Source: Dehalobacter sp. DCM
GTDB lineage: Bacteria; Bacillota; Desulfitobacteriia; Desulfitobacteriales; Syntrophobotulaceae
Reading direction: 5' to 3'
Length of the DNA: 64,000 bases
Assembly: GCF_024972775.1 (NCBI RefSeq)
Contig: NZ_CP092282.1
Coordinates: 744,001 to 808,000 of the forward strand
Shown here: piece by piece, positions 1 to 11,044 of the stretch
Numbering within the stretch: position 1 is the stretch's first letter
Layout: every line of letters begins with the position of its first letter
Program-made: the position numbers and the translations under genes
Notes under the pieces: model-generated
What the model saw: only the letters and a program-made list of their open reading frames with translations
Databases searched by the model: none
What the model was told of the DNA's origin: nothing

Positions 1-451
1 AGAAAAAGCAAAAGAAGCTGAAGCAGCGGGCGCTGAATTTGTCGGTGCTGAAGATATGGTAGAAAAGATCCAGCAGGGGTGGTTTGGTTTTGACGTTGCC
101 GTAGCGACACCCGATATGATGGGAACTGTCGGTAAATTGGGTAAACTTTTGGGACCCAAAGGACTCATGCCGAATCCAAAGACTGGAACCGTATCCTTTG
201 ATGTCGACAGAGCAGTCAAAGAAATCAAAGCCGGTAAAGTGGAATATAGAGCAGATAAAGCTGGTATTATCCACGTGCCGATTGGTAAGGTTTCTTTCGA
301 GCAGGATAAACTGATGGCTAACTATAAGACGATTGCTGAAGTTGTCATGAAAGCAAAACCTGCAGCTGCTAAAGGACAATATGTCCGAAGTGTAACGGTA
401 TCTTCCACCATGGGACCGGGAGTGAAAATCAATCCTTTAAAAATAGTTTAA
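1..451 (+). CDS. rplA: 50S ribosomal protein L1, C-terminal part (5' end outside window)
   Basis: About 149 C-terminal codons of L1; the frame is already open at base 2, so the true start lies before the window. L1 binds 23S rRNA at the mobile L1 stalk beside the E site and in many bacteria also represses its own mRNA. The diagnostic stretch [10 protein letters not shown] and the following VSFDVD are present, as is the C-terminal [10 protein letters not shown] region. Its downstream neighbours are the L10 leader, rplJ and rplL, the usual order. Truncated only by the window edge. Confidence 0.97.
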   Translation, partial: EKAKEAEAAGAEFVGAEDMVEKIQQGWFGFDVAVATPDMMGTVGKLGKLLGPKGLMPNPKTGTVSFDVDRAVKEIKAGKVEYRADKAGIIHVPIGKVSFEQDKLMANYKTIAEVVMKAKPAAAKGQYVRSVTVSSTMGPGVKINPLKIV

Positions 452-483
452 AACTATTTTTAAAGACTGAGATAGACTGGGTT

Positions 484-640
484 TATAAAGTGAATAACAT
501 TTCCGCTGTAGAAAGCAGGAGCTTTAGATGAGCTTAATTGCCTGCCGAGGTGGAGTCAAGTGCCGTCTTTATATCACAAAAGACTGTGAAAATCTTGCCT
601 CTGCGTTTCTGCAGAGGCATGTTTATTATCCATGACTGGA
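484..640 (+). ncRNA. L10 leader (autoregulatory mRNA element of rplJL)
   Basis: The 285-base gap between rplA and rplJ holds the typical Firmicutes L10-leader signature: GAAAGCAGGAGCTTT near 512 and TGCCTGCCGAGGTGG near 539, which can pair to form the L10(L12)4 binding fold. It is followed by a perfect 8-bp hairpin (597-604 with 611-618) and a T-rich stretch, which fits an attenuator. Family knowledge: L10 in complex with L7/L12 binds this RNA and lowers rplJL expression. The boundaries are approximate. Confidence 0.85.
597..630 (+). terminator. Attenuator hairpin at the end of the L10 leader
   Basis: GCCTCTGC (597-604) pairs perfectly with GCAGAGGC (611-618) over a 6-base loop and is followed by a T-rich but interrupted tract. 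Its place between the L10 leader and the rplJ ribosome binding site suggests premature termination controlled by L10 binding. The weak U-tract leaves processing as an alternative. Confidence 0.6.
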
Positions 641-736
641 TCAATACCGATTTTCTATCATCCATTAATTGCAGAAGCTGAAAATTCACTTTTGTTATGG
701 AAGATAGAACCGTAACGTTTGGAAGGAGGTGTATAT

Positions 737-1261
737 ATGCCAAATTTTGATGAAAAGCAAAAAGTAGTCGAGGATATCAAACAGAAGTTTCAAGGGGCTT
801 CCGGTGTCGTGCTGGCTGATTACAGAGGACTCACTGTGGCTCAGGTAACAAACTTAAGGGTGGAACTGCGTCAGGCCGGTGTCGAATACAGAGTATTAAA
901 AAATACGATGGTTCGTCGCGCTGCTGATGAAATGGGTATCAAAGGCCTTGATGAATTTCTTGAAGGGCCGACTGCTTTAGCCTTTTCCGCCGATCCTGTT
1001 GCTCCTGCAAAAATTCTCAGTGAATTCAGCAAGAAGACTAAGACACTGACAATCAAAGCCGGAGTACTTGAGGGACGTGTCATTGACGCAGATAAAGTCA
1101 AAGACCTTGCTAACCTTCCCTCCAGAGAAGTCCTTCTCTCCCAGGTACTTGCCGGAATGCAGGGCCCGCTTCAGGGTATGGTCAATGTTCTGCAAGGACC
1201 TATCCGCAAATTTGGTTACGCTTTGGAAGAAGTTCGTAAACTTAAAGAAGCCCAAGCGTAG
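737..1261 (+). CDS. rplJ: 50S ribosomal protein L10
   Basis: 174-residue L10, the base of the ribosomal stalk that anchors L7/L12 dimers to 23S rRNA. The start chosen is ATG 737, 8 bases after GGAAGGAGG; a slightly longer frame from 719 would begin upstream of this site. Conserved features visible are LADYRGLTVAQVTNLR near residue 30, YRVLKNTMVRRA and FLEGPTALAF. It has typical length. It is preceded by its autoregulatory leader and followed by rplL after an unusually long 157-base spacer. Confidence 0.97.
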   Translation: MPNFDEKQKVVEDIKQKFQGASGVVLADYRGLTVAQVTNLRVELRQAGVEYRVLKNTMVRRAADEMGIKGLDEFLEGPTALAFSADPVAPAKILSEFSKKTKTLTIKAGVLEGRVIDADKVKDLANLPSREVLLSQVLAGMQGPLQGMVNVLQGPIRKFGYALEEVRKLKEAQA

Positions 1262-1418
1262 GTCGCAGTACGGGATTCGACGCCCGAGGCTCGATGCATG
1301 TGGAGATGCTGGCACGATCAGACATCTGACATTGGGAATCGGACGGTATCGGATGTGAACAAATTAAATATTCGGTTAAAAACAAAAAATTATGAATTAT
1401 ATTAAGGAGGAACCCCTA
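1262..1418 (+). repeat. rplJ-rplL spacer with CGA-rich repeat-like sequence
   Basis: The spacer between these two normally close genes holds GATTCGACGCCCGAGGCTCGA near 1273 and GAATCGGACGGTATCGGA near 1336. The TTCGA/CGAGG-rich character resembles the intergenic elements at 26912-27168 and 29955-30055. The last 30 bases carry the rplL ribosome binding site (AAGGAGG). Membership in one repeat family is inference from word similarity. Confidence 0.4.
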
Positions 1419-1793
1419 ATGTCCAAAACTGCTGAAATTTTAGAAGCCGTAAAAGGCATGACTGTTCTTGAACTCTCTGAGCTGGTTAAAGCTTTTGAAG
1501 AAGAATTCGGTGTAAGCGCTGCTGCTCCTGCTGCCGCTGCTGCTCCTGCTGCCGCTGCAGCTGCACCTGTTGTTGAAGAACAGACTGAGTTTGATGTTAT
1601 CCTGACCAGCGCCGGTGCTGCAAAAATCAACGTGATCAAAGTTGTTCGCGAAATCACCAGCCTGGGCTTAAAAGAAGCCAAAGACCTTGTTGACGGCGCT
1701 CCGAAGCCTGTTAAAGAGAAAGTTGCCAAAGATGAAGCAGAAGCTATTAAGGCTAAATTGGTTGAGGCCGGTGCCAGCGTAGAAATCAAATAA
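1419..1793 (+). CDS. rplL: 50S ribosomal protein L7/L12
   Basis: 124-residue stalk protein that recruits and stimulates translational GTPases. ATG 1419 follows AAGGAGG by 8 bases. The N-terminal dimerisation domain ([27 protein letters not shown]) is followed by an Ala/Pro hinge at about residues 36-55 and the globular C-terminal domain with the factor-binding stretch [24 protein letters not shown]. Typical length. It ends the rplJL transcript, since a strong terminator follows. Confidence 0.98.
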   Translation: MSKTAEILEAVKGMTVLELSELVKAFEEEFGVSAAAPAAAAAPAAAAAAPVVEEQTEFDVILTSAGAAKINVIKVVREITSLGLKEAKDLVDGAPKPVKEKVAKDEAEAIKAKLVEAGASVEIK

Positions 1794-1833
1794 TTGATTC
1801 TGCAATAACGATAATATCCTAATTGATATGACA

Positions 1834-1872
1834 AACACAGCCGGTTCTGCCGGCTGTGTTATTTTTTATTTT
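1834..1872 (+). terminator. Intrinsic terminator of rplJL
   Basis: An 11-bp perfect stem (1834-1844 with 1850-1860, AACACAGCCGG and its complement) with a 5-base loop is followed directly by ATTTTTTATTTT. This is a textbook rho-independent terminator about 40 bases after the rplL stop codon, which explains why rpoB has its own promoter. Confidence 0.92.
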
Positions 1873-1891
1873 GCCTTCGGAATAAGACGGT

Positions 1892-1986
1892 ATCCCAAAT
1901 TCGCAATCGCATGCGAATTTGGGATGTTTTTGTGATCCTTCGCCTTAACGGTTGCTCCAAATTCGTCACTGGTGACGAATTTGGAG
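1892..1986 (+). repeat. Two successive perfect hairpins with a shared CCAAATTCG stem word
   Basis: Hairpin 1 pairs 1892-1905 (ATCCCAAATTCGCA) with 1912-1925; hairpin 2 pairs 1955-1969 (CTCCAAATTCGTCAC) with 1972-1986. Both are perfect, both contain CCAAATTCG, and each is followed by a T-rich stretch. They could be back-up terminators behind rplL or a short palindromic repeat. No coding frame is present. Confidence 0.75.
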
Positions 1987-2186
1987 TATATTTTTAACGG
2001 CATTCATTGTCTATATCTTATTTAAGCCAATAATGATAAACTTTCTTTAAGGATTTGGAACAAAATCCTTTATTATTATGATTTTTATGGGTATAATAGA
2101 ATATATTTGCACTATTTGGTAAATGGATATAATGGGGTTGATTGGAAAAAGAGATGACAGCTTTTAGCTATCAATGAAAATTATTC

Positions 2187-2215
2187 TTGACATTTGCGAA
2201 TTCTCTTGTTAAGAT
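2187..2215 (+). promoter_or_regulatory. Sigma-A promoter of rpoBC
   Basis: TTGACA (2187-2192), a 17-base spacer and TAAGAT (2210-2215), with an extended -10 TG at 2207-2208. This is a near-consensus housekeeping promoter, placed after the rplL terminator and 392 bases before the rpoB start. It implies a leader of about 385 bases on the rpoBC mRNA. Confidence 0.85.
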
Positions 2216-2221
2216 TAATAA

Positions 2222-2606
2222 CTGTCACTGTATTTTTGGCTAAAAAAACCAATAAAGTTGGGAGATAATAGTGTGGATGTATTGCATCTCATATGAGATA
2301 GCTCCATAAACATTGAAGCGAGGTTTTTCGTAAAAAAAGCCTTGCTTTTGGTTGTTTATGCCCTCCGTACTTTTATATGCCTTATCGATGCAGCACATGT
2401 CATGTTTTATGGGATCACTGGACTACATAACTAATTTACTTATTTATGTGCTTTTTTAAATAATAATTTGAAACATTCATTATTTCTTACGTGTTCTTTG
2501 TTAGTTTGTACAAAAAAATCGAATTGTTTCTTGTTTTGCTAGTGAATGACTAGTCTTCTGTTGGAACGAGAACGATCAGGAAATTATACTGGAAGGGTGA
2601 AACGGC
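2222..2606 (+). promoter_or_regulatory. Long structured 5' leader of rpoB
   Basis: Between the promoter and rpoB lies non-coding sequence with several possible folds: a palindrome ATCTCATATGAGAT at 2286-2299; a long imperfect stem closed by CATAAACA (2305-2312) and TGTTTATG (2353-2360); and AGCACAT (2392-2398) pairing with ATGTGCT (2446-2452) just before TTTTTAAA, which looks like an attenuator. I recognise no named RNA family. The region explains the 812-base gap between rplL and rpoB. Confidence 0.55.
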
Positions 2607-5600
2607 ATGGTTACTCCTATCAAAGTTGGAACAAGAGAACGGGCAAGTTATGCGAGGCTTAGGGAAGTTCTGGATATGCCCAACTTAATCGAAATTCAAC
2701 AGAATTCCTATGAGTGGTTTCTGAGAGAAGGGCTGCGCGAAATGTTTCGCGATATTTCCCCCATTCAGGATTTTACCGGAAATCTGGTTTTGGAATTCAT
2801 AGATTACAGTCTGGGCGATCCAAAGTATGAGGTAGAAGAGTGTAAAGAGCGCGATGTCACATTCGCAGCACCGCTAAGGGTTAAAGTCCGTCTTATTAAT
2901 AAAGAAACGGGTGAAGTAAAAGAGCAGGAAGTATTTATGGGGGATTTCCCACTGATGACGGACAAAGGCACGTTCATTATTAATGGTGCCGAACGTGTTA
3001 TCGTCAGTCAGTTAGTGCGGTCTCCGGGTGTTTACTATTCTGAGACAATTGACACCAGCGGCAAAAAGCTCTATGGCGCAACGATAATACCTAATCGCGG
3101 TGCATGGCTTGAGTTTGAAACGGATATCAATGACAATATTTTTGTCCGGGTGGACAGAACACGTAAACTGCCGGCAACAGTTCTGGTCAGAGCTCTGGGT
3201 TATGCAACAAATGGCCGTATACTCGAGGCATTTAACGATAATGAAAACATTCGAATAACTCTGGAAAGAGATAGTACGGAATCGACGGAAGAGGCACTGG
3301 TTGAAATATACAAACGGCTGCGCCCGGGTGAACCGCCTACAGTTGAGAGCGCCCGCGGACTCTTGGAATCACTTTTCTTTGATCCCAGACGGTATGATTT
3401 GGCAAAAGTCGGACGATATAAATTAAACAACAAACTCGGGCTTGATATTCCCCAGAACATTCGTCACCTGACATCTGAGGACATCCTGGCGTCTGTTTCT
3501 CGGCTATTGAATATTATAAATGGTGAGGGACATACGGATGATATCGACCACCTCGGCAATCGGCGCCTGCGTTCTGTTGGGGAGCTCCTGCAAAACCAAT
3601 TCAGGATCGGTCTCTCCCGTATGGAAAGGGTCGTTAGGGAAAGAATGACGATTCAGGATATTGAGGGGATCACCCCCCAGGTCCTGATCAATATTCGTCC
3701 GGTTGTAGCGGCCATTAAAGAGTTCTTTGGAAGCAGCCAGTTATCGCAGTTTATGGATCAGACCAACCCTTTGGCTGAATTGACGCATAAGCGGCGCTTA
3801 AGTGCCTTGGGCCCGGGGGGCCTAAGCAGAGAGAGAGCGGGCTTTGAAGTGCGTGACGTACACCATTCTCACTATGGCCGTATGTGTCCGATTGAGACGC
3901 CTGAAGGACCGAACATCGGTTTAATTGGCTCTCTAAGTACGTACGGAAGAATTAATGAATATGGATTTATTGAGGCCCCGTACCGTAAAGTGGAAAATGG
4001 CAGGGTCACTGACGAAATTCATTACTTAACGGCTGATGAAGAAGAAAAATATATTATTGCCCAGGCTAATGCCGCCGTTAATGAGAACGGCCAATATATG
4101 AGTGAAAAGATCGAAGCCCGTCACGGTGAGGATTTTGTACTTGTTCCGCCTGTCAATATTCAATACATGGACGTTTCGCCGAAACAAATGGTTTCAATTG
4201 CCACAGCGCTCATCCCGTTCCTTGAGCATGACGACGCTAACCGTGCGCTGATGGGTTCCAACATGCAGCGGCAGGCTGTGCCTTTGCTTAGGACGGATGC
4301 TCCCTATATCGGTACCGGTATGGAATATAAAGCGGCTGTTGACTCCGGTGTTTGTCTGGTGTCACCCAAAGAAGGAACCGCAGTCAGGGTCACTTCGGAT
4401 GAAATTATTATCCAGAACAACGACGGGACCACGACGCGCAACAAGCTGTTAAAGTATTTGCGCAGCAACCAGGGAACGTGCATCAACCAACGCCCGATCG
4501 TAGTCAAAGGGCAGAAAATTACCGCCGGTCAGGTCATTGCTGACGGCCCGTCCACAGATAATGGTGAATTAGCTTTGGGGCGTAACGTGCTTGTCGCCTT
4601 TATGCCCTGGGAAGGATATAACTATGAAGACGCTATCCTCATCAGTGAAAAACTGGTGAAGGAAGATTACTTTACGTCTATTCATATCGAAGAATATGAA
4701 GCCGACGCCCGTGACACCAAACTCGGACCGGAAGAAATAACCCGGGATATTCCCAATGTTGGTGAAGATGTACTGAAAGATCTTGACGAACGCGGAATCA
4801 TTCGTATCGGTGCAGAAGTTCGCCCCGGAGATATCCTCGTGGGCAAAGTCACTCCGAAAGGAGAAACGGAACTGACTGCAGAAGAAAGGCTGCTAAGGGC
4901 TATCTTCGGCGAAAAGGCCAGAGAAGTTCGGGACACGTCACTTAGGGTTCCCCACGGCGAAGCCGGCAAAGTTGTTGATGTCAAGGTATTTAAACGCGAA
5001 AACGGTGATGAGCTGGCCCCGGGTGTCAACCAACTTGTCAGAGTCTATATTGCTCAGAAACGTAAGATTTCAGTCGGTGATAAGATGGCCGGAAGACACG
5101 GAAACAAAGGTGTTATTTCCAGAATCATGCGGCAGGAAGATATGCCGTTCATGCCGGATGGGACACCCATTGAAATTGTGCTTAACCCCCTGGGCGTACC
5201 TTCCCGTATGAATATCGGGCAGGTACTGGAGACACATCTGGGCTGGGCGGCAAGAGCACTTGGAATCTATATCGCGACACCGGTATTTGATGGAGCCAGA
5301 GAAGAGGACGTCTTTGAGACCTTGGCAAAAGCCGGCTTGCCGAATACCGGGAAATCAGTACTCTTTGATGGTCGAAGCGGTGAACCATTTGATAATGAAG
5401 TCACGGTCGGCATCATGTATATGCTGAAACTCCACCATTTGGTTGATGATAAAATCCACGCCCGTTCAACAGGACCATACTCCCTTGTTACGCAGCAGCC
5501 ACTTGGCGGGAAAGCCCAATTTGGCGGTCAACGTTTTGGAGAAATGGAAGTCTGGGCACTCGAGGCTTATGGTGCATCCTTTACTTTACAGGAGATACTC

Positions 5601-6044
5601 ACCGTTAAGTCTGACGACGTAGTCGGCAGGGTAAAGACCTACGAATCTATCGTTAAGGGCGAGAACATCCCGGAACCTGGCGTGCCGGAATCATTCAAGG
5701 TACTCATCAAGGAATTACAGAGCCTTGGCTTGGATGTCTCTGTGCTGTCTGAGGAAGACCAGGAAATTGAAATCAAAGATATGGATGAGGATGTTACTGA
5801 AGTCGCCCATGAATTAGGGATGGATGATCAATTCTCAGTTATCGGTGCCAATGATGAAAGCGGGATCGGGTTCGATAACGAGGATACAGCCGGTACGGAT
5901 GATCTTGATGAGGAAGACGAAGATTTTGCCGCGATTGAATCACCAGGGCCGGTGCTTGTTGACGATTATGCCGACGACATGGCTGACAGCCTGGAAGAAA
6001 ACCTGGACGATGATTTTGAAGATGATTTTGACCAGGAATTTTAA
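2607..6044 (+). CDS. rpoB: RNA polymerase beta subunit
   Basis: 1145-residue beta subunit of RNA polymerase, forming half of the active-centre cleft with beta prime. ATG 2607 follows GAAGGG. Conserved blocks seen include the rifampicin region ([27 protein letters not shown], about residues 382-408), [11 protein letters not shown], and the C-terminal [21 protein letters not shown] clamp contact. The last ~90 residues form a strongly acidic tail (many D/E, ending [11 protein letters not shown]) beyond the conserved C-terminus. It is followed by rpoC after 74 bases and transcribed from its own promoter with a long leader. Confidence 0.99.
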   Translation: MVTPIKVGTRERASYARLREVLDMPNLIEIQQNSYEWFLREGLREMFRDISPIQDFTGNLVLEFIDYSLGDPKYEVEECKERDVTFAAPLRVKVRLINKETGEVKEQEVFMGDFPLMTDKGTFIINGAERVIVSQLVRSPGVYYSETIDTSGKKLYGATIIPNRGAWLEFETDINDNIFVRVDRTRKLPATVLVRALGYATNGRILEAFNDNENIRITLERDSTESTEEALVEIYKRLRPGEPPTVESARGLLESLFFDPRRYDLAKVGRYKLNNKLGLDIPQNIRHLTSEDILASVSRLLNIINGEGHTDDIDHLGNRRLRSVGELLQNQFRIGLSRMERVVRERMTIQDIEGITPQVLINIRPVVAAIKEFFGSSQLSQFMDQTNPLAELTHKRRLSALGPGGLSRERAGFEVRDVHHSHYGRMCPIETPEGPNIGLIGSLSTYGRINEYGFIEAPYRKVENGRVTDEIHYLTADEEEKYIIAQANAAVNENGQYMSEKIEARHGEDFVLVPPVNIQYMDVSPKQMVSIATALIPFLEHDDANRALMGSNMQRQAVPLLRTDAPYIGTGMEYKAAVDSGVCLVSPKEGTAVRVTSDEIIIQNNDGTTTRNKLLKYLRSNQGTCINQRPIVVKGQKITAGQVIADGPSTDNGELALGRNVLVAFMPWEGYNYEDAILISEKLVKEDYFTSIHIEEYEADARDTKLGPEEITRDIPNVGEDVLKDLDERGIIRIGAEVRPGDILVGKVTPKGETELTAEERLLRAIFGEKAREVRDTSLRVPHGEAGKVVDVKVFKRENGDELAPGVNQLVRVYIAQKRKISVGDKMAGRHGNKGVISRIMRQEDMPFMPDGTPIEIVLNPLGVPSRMNIGQVLETHLGWAARALGIYIATPVFDGAREEDVFETLAKAGLPNTGKSVLFDGRSGEPFDNEVTVGIMYMLKLHHLVDDKIHARSTGPYSLVTQQPLGGKAQFGGQRFGEMEVWALEAYGASFTLQEILTVKSDDVVGRVKTYESIVKGENIPEPGVPESFKVLIKELQSLGLDVSVLSEEDQEIEIKDMDEDVTEVAHELGMDDQFSVIGANDESGIGFDNEDTAGTDDLDEEDEDFAAIESPGPVLVDDYADDMADSLEENLDDDFEDDFDQEF

Positions 6045-6118
6045 TTCAGCCAAAGTCAGACCGATCTAAGGAATAGTCCCGATTGAAAAAAGCTTGCTGG
6101 GCGAAAGGAGAAAATACC

Positions 6119-9100
6119 GTGCTTGATGTAAATAATTTTGAGAGGATGCGTATCGGTTTAGCTTCCCCGGAAATGATCCGGAAGTGGTCCTATGGTGAAG
6201 TTAAGAAACCCGAAACCATCAATTACCGCACCTTAAAGCCCGAAAGAGAAGGCCTTTTCTGTGAGAAAATATTTGGACCTACCCGTGACTGGGAGTGCCA
6301 TTGCGGAAAATATAAGAGAGTCCGTTATAAAGGGATCATATGTGATCGCTGCGGTGTCGAAGTGACACGTTCAAAAGTCCGTCGTGAGAGAATGGGTCAT
6401 ATTGAGCTTGCAGCACCGGTTTCCCATATCTGGTATTTTAAAGGAATACCCAGCAGAATGGGGCTTCTACTGGATATGTCTCCGCGTTCTCTGGAAAAAG
6501 TTCTTTATTTTGTTGCTTACATCGTTGTGGATCCGAAAGATACCTCTTTAATAAAAAAACAGTTGTTAACAGAGACAGAATACCGTGAAGCCAGAGAAAA
6601 ATACGGTAATGGCTTTAAAGCCGAAATGGGTGCAGAGGCCATCAAGGAACTCTTGAGGGAAATTGATCTGGATAAGCTGAATTCGGAGCTCCGAACTGAG
6701 CTTAAAGAAGTCTCGGGGCAACGCAAAATCAGAGCCATTCGGCGTTTGGAAGTCGTTGAGGCATTTAAAAAGTCCGGAAACAGCCCGGAATGGATGATTC
6801 TCGATGCGATCCCGGTTATTCCGCCGGAACTTCGCCCCATGGTCCAGCTCGATGGCGGGCGGTTTGCCACTTCGGATCTCAATGACCTTTATCGCCGTGT
6901 TATCAACAGAAATAATCGTTTAAAGAAGCTGCTTGACCTGGGAGCTCCAGATATCATTGTGCGTAATGAAAAACGGATGCTTCAAGAAGCCGTGGATGCT
7001 TTGATCGATAATGGCCGCCGCGGCCGGCCGGTTACCGGTCCTGGAAACAGACCGCTCAAGAGTTTGAGCGATATGCTGAAGGGTAAACAGGGACGCTTCC
7101 GTCAAAACCTGTTAGGAAAACGTGTTGACTATTCCGGTCGATCCGTTATCGTTGTCGGCCCGACACTGAAACTTTCTCAGTGCGGACTGCCCAAAGAAAT
7201 GGCTATTGAATTATTTAAGCCTTTTGTTATGAAGAATCTTGTTAACGAAGGCTATGCCCATAACATTAAGAGTGCTAAACGCATGGTAGAAAGAGTCCGG
7301 CCTGAAGTTTGGGATGTACTGGAGAAAGTTATTGCCGAACACCCTGTTCTCCTGAATCGTGCGCCAACGCTTCACAGATTGGGTATTCAAGCCTTTGAAC
7401 CCGTTCTTGTCGAAGGTAAGGCACTGCAGATCCATCCGCTGGTTTGTACGGCATATAATGCTGACTTTGACGGCGACCAAATGGCAGTACACGTACCTTT
7501 GTCAGCCGAGGCGCAAGCTGAAGCCCGTTTGCTCATGCTTTCATCACATAATATTCTCAATCCAAAGGATGGACGTCCGGTGGCTTCGCCGACCAAAGAC
7601 ATGGTTTTAGGGTGTTATTATCTGACCATGGAAAGACCCGGTGCGCTAGGCGAAGGTAAAATATTCAAAGACCATGACGAAGCCGTTTTAGCCTATCAAT
7701 CGAAAGCAGTTCATCTGCAGGCTATGATCAAAGTACGTAAGGATGGGAAATTGCTCGAGACAACGGTTGGCCGTTTGATATTCAATACGGTTATTCCGGA
7801 AGAGGCCGGCTACATCAATGAAATGGTAACAAAGAAATCACTGGATAGAATTGTTGCCAAGACCTATCGTTTCTGCGGTTATGAGAAAACAGCCTTACTT
7901 CTGGACGGTATTAAGAATTTAGGCTTCAGATACTCGACACAAGCCGGTGTTACCGTTGGTATTGACGATATTCAGGTCCCCGAATTGAAACGGTCTATAT
8001 TGGCAGAAGCCGATGTTGCTGTCGCCAAGACAGAACAGCAATACCGCCGCGGTCTTATCACCGATGAGGAACGTAAGATTCTGGTTATCGAGATATGGAC
8101 GAAAGCCAATGATGCCGTAACCAAAGCATTGATGGATTCTCTGGATAAGTTTAATCCTGTTTATATGATGGCTAACTCCGGTGCCCGTGGTAACATCCAG
8201 CAGCTGCGTCAGCTGGCGGGGATGCGCGGATTGATGGCTGACCCGTCCGGAAGAACGATCGAATTGCCGATTAAAGCAAACTTCCGTGAAGGACTTACCG
8301 TTCTTGAGTACTTCATCTCATCACACGGTGCTCGTAAAGGTTTGGCTGATACGGCACTGCGTACAGCCGATTCCGGTTACCTGACCCGCCGTCTTGTTGA
8401 CGTATCACAGGACGTCATTGTCCGGGAAGACGACTGCGGCTCGGATAAAGGGATCATGGTTGAAGACATCAAAGAAGGCAGCGAAATGATCGAAAAACTG
8501 GAAGAGCGTCTGGTTGGACGTTACTTGGTCAGAGAAATCATTCATCCGGAAACAGGAGAACTTTTAGCTTCACCGGATAAGGAAATTAATGAAGAGCAAG
8601 CGAAGGCGATAGCCGACGCCTTTGAAAAAGTGGAGATCCGCTCAGTGCTGAACTGCAAGACCCGTTACGGCGTATGCAAAAAATGCTATGGTCGGAATCT
8701 TGCTACCGGTCGCCAAGTTGAAATCGGTGAAGCCGTCGGGATTATTGCTGCTCAATCTATTGGCGAACCCGGAACACAGCTTACGATGCGTACATTCCAT
8801 ACCGGCGGAGTTGCCGGCGATGATATTACCCAAGGTTTGCCGAGGGTTGAGGAATTATTCGAAGCGCGCAAACCGAAAGGCCAAGCGATCATTACTGAAG
8901 TTGGCGGAACGGTCGCGATCAGGGAAATCAAGGGGCGCAGAGAAGTCGAAGTCACAACCGAAACCGGTGAGCAGGAAGTCTATACGATCCCGTTTGGTTC
9001 CCGTCTGAAAGTCAAGGAGGGTCAAGTAATTTCCCCCGGTGATGAATTGACGGAAGGCAGCGTCAATCCGCACGATACGCTCAAGATCAAAGGCATCACC

Positions 9101-9562
9101 GGTGTTCAGGTATATCTCTTGGGTGAAGTTCAGCGTGTTTATCGTCTGCAAGGGGTTGATATCAATGATAAACACATTGAAGTCATGGTCAGGCAGATGC
9201 TGAGAAAAGTCAAAATCGAAGAATCCGGCGATACCAGCCTGCTGCCTGGCGGACTGATCGATATCTTCGAGTTTGATGAGGAGAATGAAAGAGTCATTGC
9301 TGCGGGCGGTGAACCTGCTGAATCACGTCCGGTGCTGCTCGGAATCACCAAGGCATCCTTGGCAACCGATTCATTCCTGTCGGCTGCATCCTTCCAGGAA
9401 ACGACCCGTGTCCTCACGGAAGCTGCTATTAAAGGGAAGGTTGACCCCTTGATCGGTCTCAAAGAGAACGTCATTATAGGGAAATTGATTCCTGCCGGGA
9501 CAGGGATGAACAAATACCGTAACGTAAAAATTACCGAAGAAGGGGTCTTGCACTCCTCGTAA
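6119..9562 (+). CDS. rpoC: RNA polymerase beta prime subunit
   Basis: 1147-residue beta prime subunit carrying the catalytic Mg-binding NADFDGD motif (within [14 protein letters not shown], bases ~7456-7497). The N-terminal zinc ribbon is visible as CHCGK...ICDRCGVEV near residues 60-80, and the second zinc site as [14 protein letters not shown] near 846. I place the start at GTG 6119, 7 bases after AAAGGAG; an in-frame upstream ATG at 6083 lacks a ribosome binding site. The length matches Firmicutes beta prime without large insertions. Confidence 0.98.
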   Translation: MLDVNNFERMRIGLASPEMIRKWSYGEVKKPETINYRTLKPEREGLFCEKIFGPTRDWECHCGKYKRVRYKGIICDRCGVEVTRSKVRRERMGHIELAAPVSHIWYFKGIPSRMGLLLDMSPRSLEKVLYFVAYIVVDPKDTSLIKKQLLTETEYREAREKYGNGFKAEMGAEAIKELLREIDLDKLNSELRTELKEVSGQRKIRAIRRLEVVEAFKKSGNSPEWMILDAIPVIPPELRPMVQLDGGRFATSDLNDLYRRVINRNNRLKKLLDLGAPDIIVRNEKRMLQEAVDALIDNGRRGRPVTGPGNRPLKSLSDMLKGKQGRFRQNLLGKRVDYSGRSVIVVGPTLKLSQCGLPKEMAIELFKPFVMKNLVNEGYAHNIKSAKRMVERVRPEVWDVLEKVIAEHPVLLNRAPTLHRLGIQAFEPVLVEGKALQIHPLVCTAYNADFDGDQMAVHVPLSAEAQAEARLLMLSSHNILNPKDGRPVASPTKDMVLGCYYLTMERPGALGEGKIFKDHDEAVLAYQSKAVHLQAMIKVRKDGKLLETTVGRLIFNTVIPEEAGYINEMVTKKSLDRIVAKTYRFCGYEKTALLLDGIKNLGFRYSTQAGVTVGIDDIQVPELKRSILAEADVAVAKTEQQYRRGLITDEERKILVIEIWTKANDAVTKALMDSLDKFNPVYMMANSGARGNIQQLRQLAGMRGLMADPSGRTIELPIKANFREGLTVLEYFISSHGARKGLADTALRTADSGYLTRRLVDVSQDVIVREDDCGSDKGIMVEDIKEGSEMIEKLEERLVGRYLVREIIHPETGELLASPDKEINEEQAKAIADAFEKVEIRSVLNCKTRYGVCKKCYGRNLATGRQVEIGEAVGIIAAQSIGEPGTQLTMRTFHTGGVAGDDITQGLPRVEELFEARKPKGQAIITEVGGTVAIREIKGRREVEVTTETGEQEVYTIPFGSRLKVKEGQVISPGDELTEGSVNPHDTLKIKGITGVQVYLLGEVQRVYRLQGVDINDKHIEVMVRQMLRKVKIEESGDTSLLPGGLIDIFEFDEENERVIAAGGEPAESRPVLLGITKASLATDSFLSAASFQETTRVLTEAAIKGKVDPLIGLKENVIIGKLIPAGTGMNKYRNVKITEEGVLHSS

Positions 9563-9611
9563 GAGGGGTGCCCTGACCCAAAGATATACCGTGTGTACGA
9601 AATTTGTATTC

Positions 9612-9640
9612 TTGACACGGAAAAAGGCTACTGCTAAAAT
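9612..9640 (+). promoter_or_regulatory. Sigma-A promoter of the str operon
   Basis: TTGACA (9612-9617), a 17-base spacer and TAAAAT (9635-9640), with an extended -10 TG at 9632-9633. It lies 50-70 bases after rpoC and just before the L7Ae-like gene, so it should add transcription of rpsL, rpsG, fusA and tuf. Confidence 0.88.
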
Positions 9641-9682
9641 AGTATAGTCTGATTTTAAAATAGGGGAGGAAAGCATTATTAA

Positions 9683-9934
9683 ATGCTTGATGCATCTATT
9701 AAAAAGGCACAAAATGTGGTTGTTGGCATAAAGCAAACCATACGATCCCTGGAAAAAGGCGAAGTTAGCTGGGTTTATCTTGCCCAAGATGCCGATGCAA
9801 AAATGATTCGCCCTATTCGGGAAATGTGTGCCGCCAGACAGATCGAAATCAAAGAAGTGCCGACGATGTCCGAACTAGGCAAAGCCTGTGGCATCAAAGT
9901 GGGAGCTGCCGTCGCAGCAGTGCTGATAAGCTGA
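9683..9934 (+). CDS. rplGB: L7Ae-family ribosomal protein (RplGB/YbxF-like)
   Basis: 83-residue L7Ae/L30e/S12e/Gadd45-family protein. In Bacillus the gene at this place (ybxF) encodes a kink-turn RNA-binding protein, associated with ribosomes, whose exact role is unsettled. Visible family features are the VVVGIKQTIRSLEKGEVSWVYLAQDAD N-terminal half and the loop VPTMSELGKACGIKVGAA that contacts kink-turn RNA. ATG 9683 follows GGGGAGG by about 12 bases. It is the first gene after the str promoter. Confidence 0.88.
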   Translation: MLDASIKKAQNVVVGIKQTIRSLEKGEVSWVYLAQDADAKMIRPIREMCAARQIEIKEVPTMSELGKACGIKVGAAVAAVLIS

Positions 9935-10021
9935 GACGGAGTATGCCTTCGACATTTTTTTGGTTCATTAACATTATAAAAACATCAAAAAATGATAATC
10001 TTATTGGAAGGAGGTGCAGCT

Positions 10022-10441
10022 ATGCCGACAATTCACCAGCTTATCCGCAAAGGGAGAGAAAAAGTTATTGCGAAATCTACCGCTCCGGCTCTGCAATGGG
10101 GTCATAATTCGCTGAAACGCAAAGATTTCCCATCCGGTGGTTCGCCTCAAAAGAGAGGGGTATGTACAAGAGTATATACCACAACACCGAAAAAACCGAA
10201 CTCTGCCCTGAGAAAGGTAGCCCGTGTCCGTCTGACAAATGGCATTGAAATAACCACGTATATCCCTGGAATTGGCCACAATCTTCAAGAGCACTCCGTT
10301 GTTCTTGTTCGCGGAGGTCGTGTTAAGGATCTTCCGGGCGTACGTTACCATATCGTTCGCGGCGCATTGGATACTACCGGTGTTCAAAACCGCAATCAGG
10401 CCCGTTCCAAATATGGAGCGAAGAGACCCAAGAAGAAATAA
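10022..10441 (+). CDS. rpsL: 30S ribosomal protein S12
   Basis: 139-residue S12, part of the decoding centre and the classic streptomycin-resistance locus. The start is ATG 10022, 7 bases after GGAAGGAGGTG; an earlier in-frame ATG at 9992 has no such site. Signature sequences [18 protein letters not shown] and [21 protein letters not shown] are intact, with Lys at the first streptomycin-linked position (the TPKKPN Lys), so no target mutation is apparent there. First of rpsL-rpsG-fusA-tuf. Confidence 0.98.
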   Translation: MPTIHQLIRKGREKVIAKSTAPALQWGHNSLKRKDFPSGGSPQKRGVCTRVYTTTPKKPNSALRKVARVRLTNGIEITTYIPGIGHNLQEHSVVLVRGGRVKDLPGVRYHIVRGALDTTGVQNRNQARSKYGAKRPKKK

Positions 10442-10483
10442 TTCGACAGCAAGATGGCAACTATAGAGTAGTTATGCTCGTAG

Positions 10484-10978
<495 letters not shown>

Positions 10979-11044
10979 TCATACAGAGAAGTGTTTGGGG
11001 TGTTACTTTTAGATTTTTATTTTCTGGAGAAAGGCTGATAATAA

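Noticed and set aside
1397-1834. Long antisense frame opposite rplL (145 codons)
   Set aside because: It is the mirror of the Ala-rich L7/L12 coding sequence; no ribosome binding site and no sensible protein.
4682-5029. Antisense frame inside rpoB (115 codons)
   Set aside because: Ser-rich composition typical of the reverse of a conserved coding region; no start signals.
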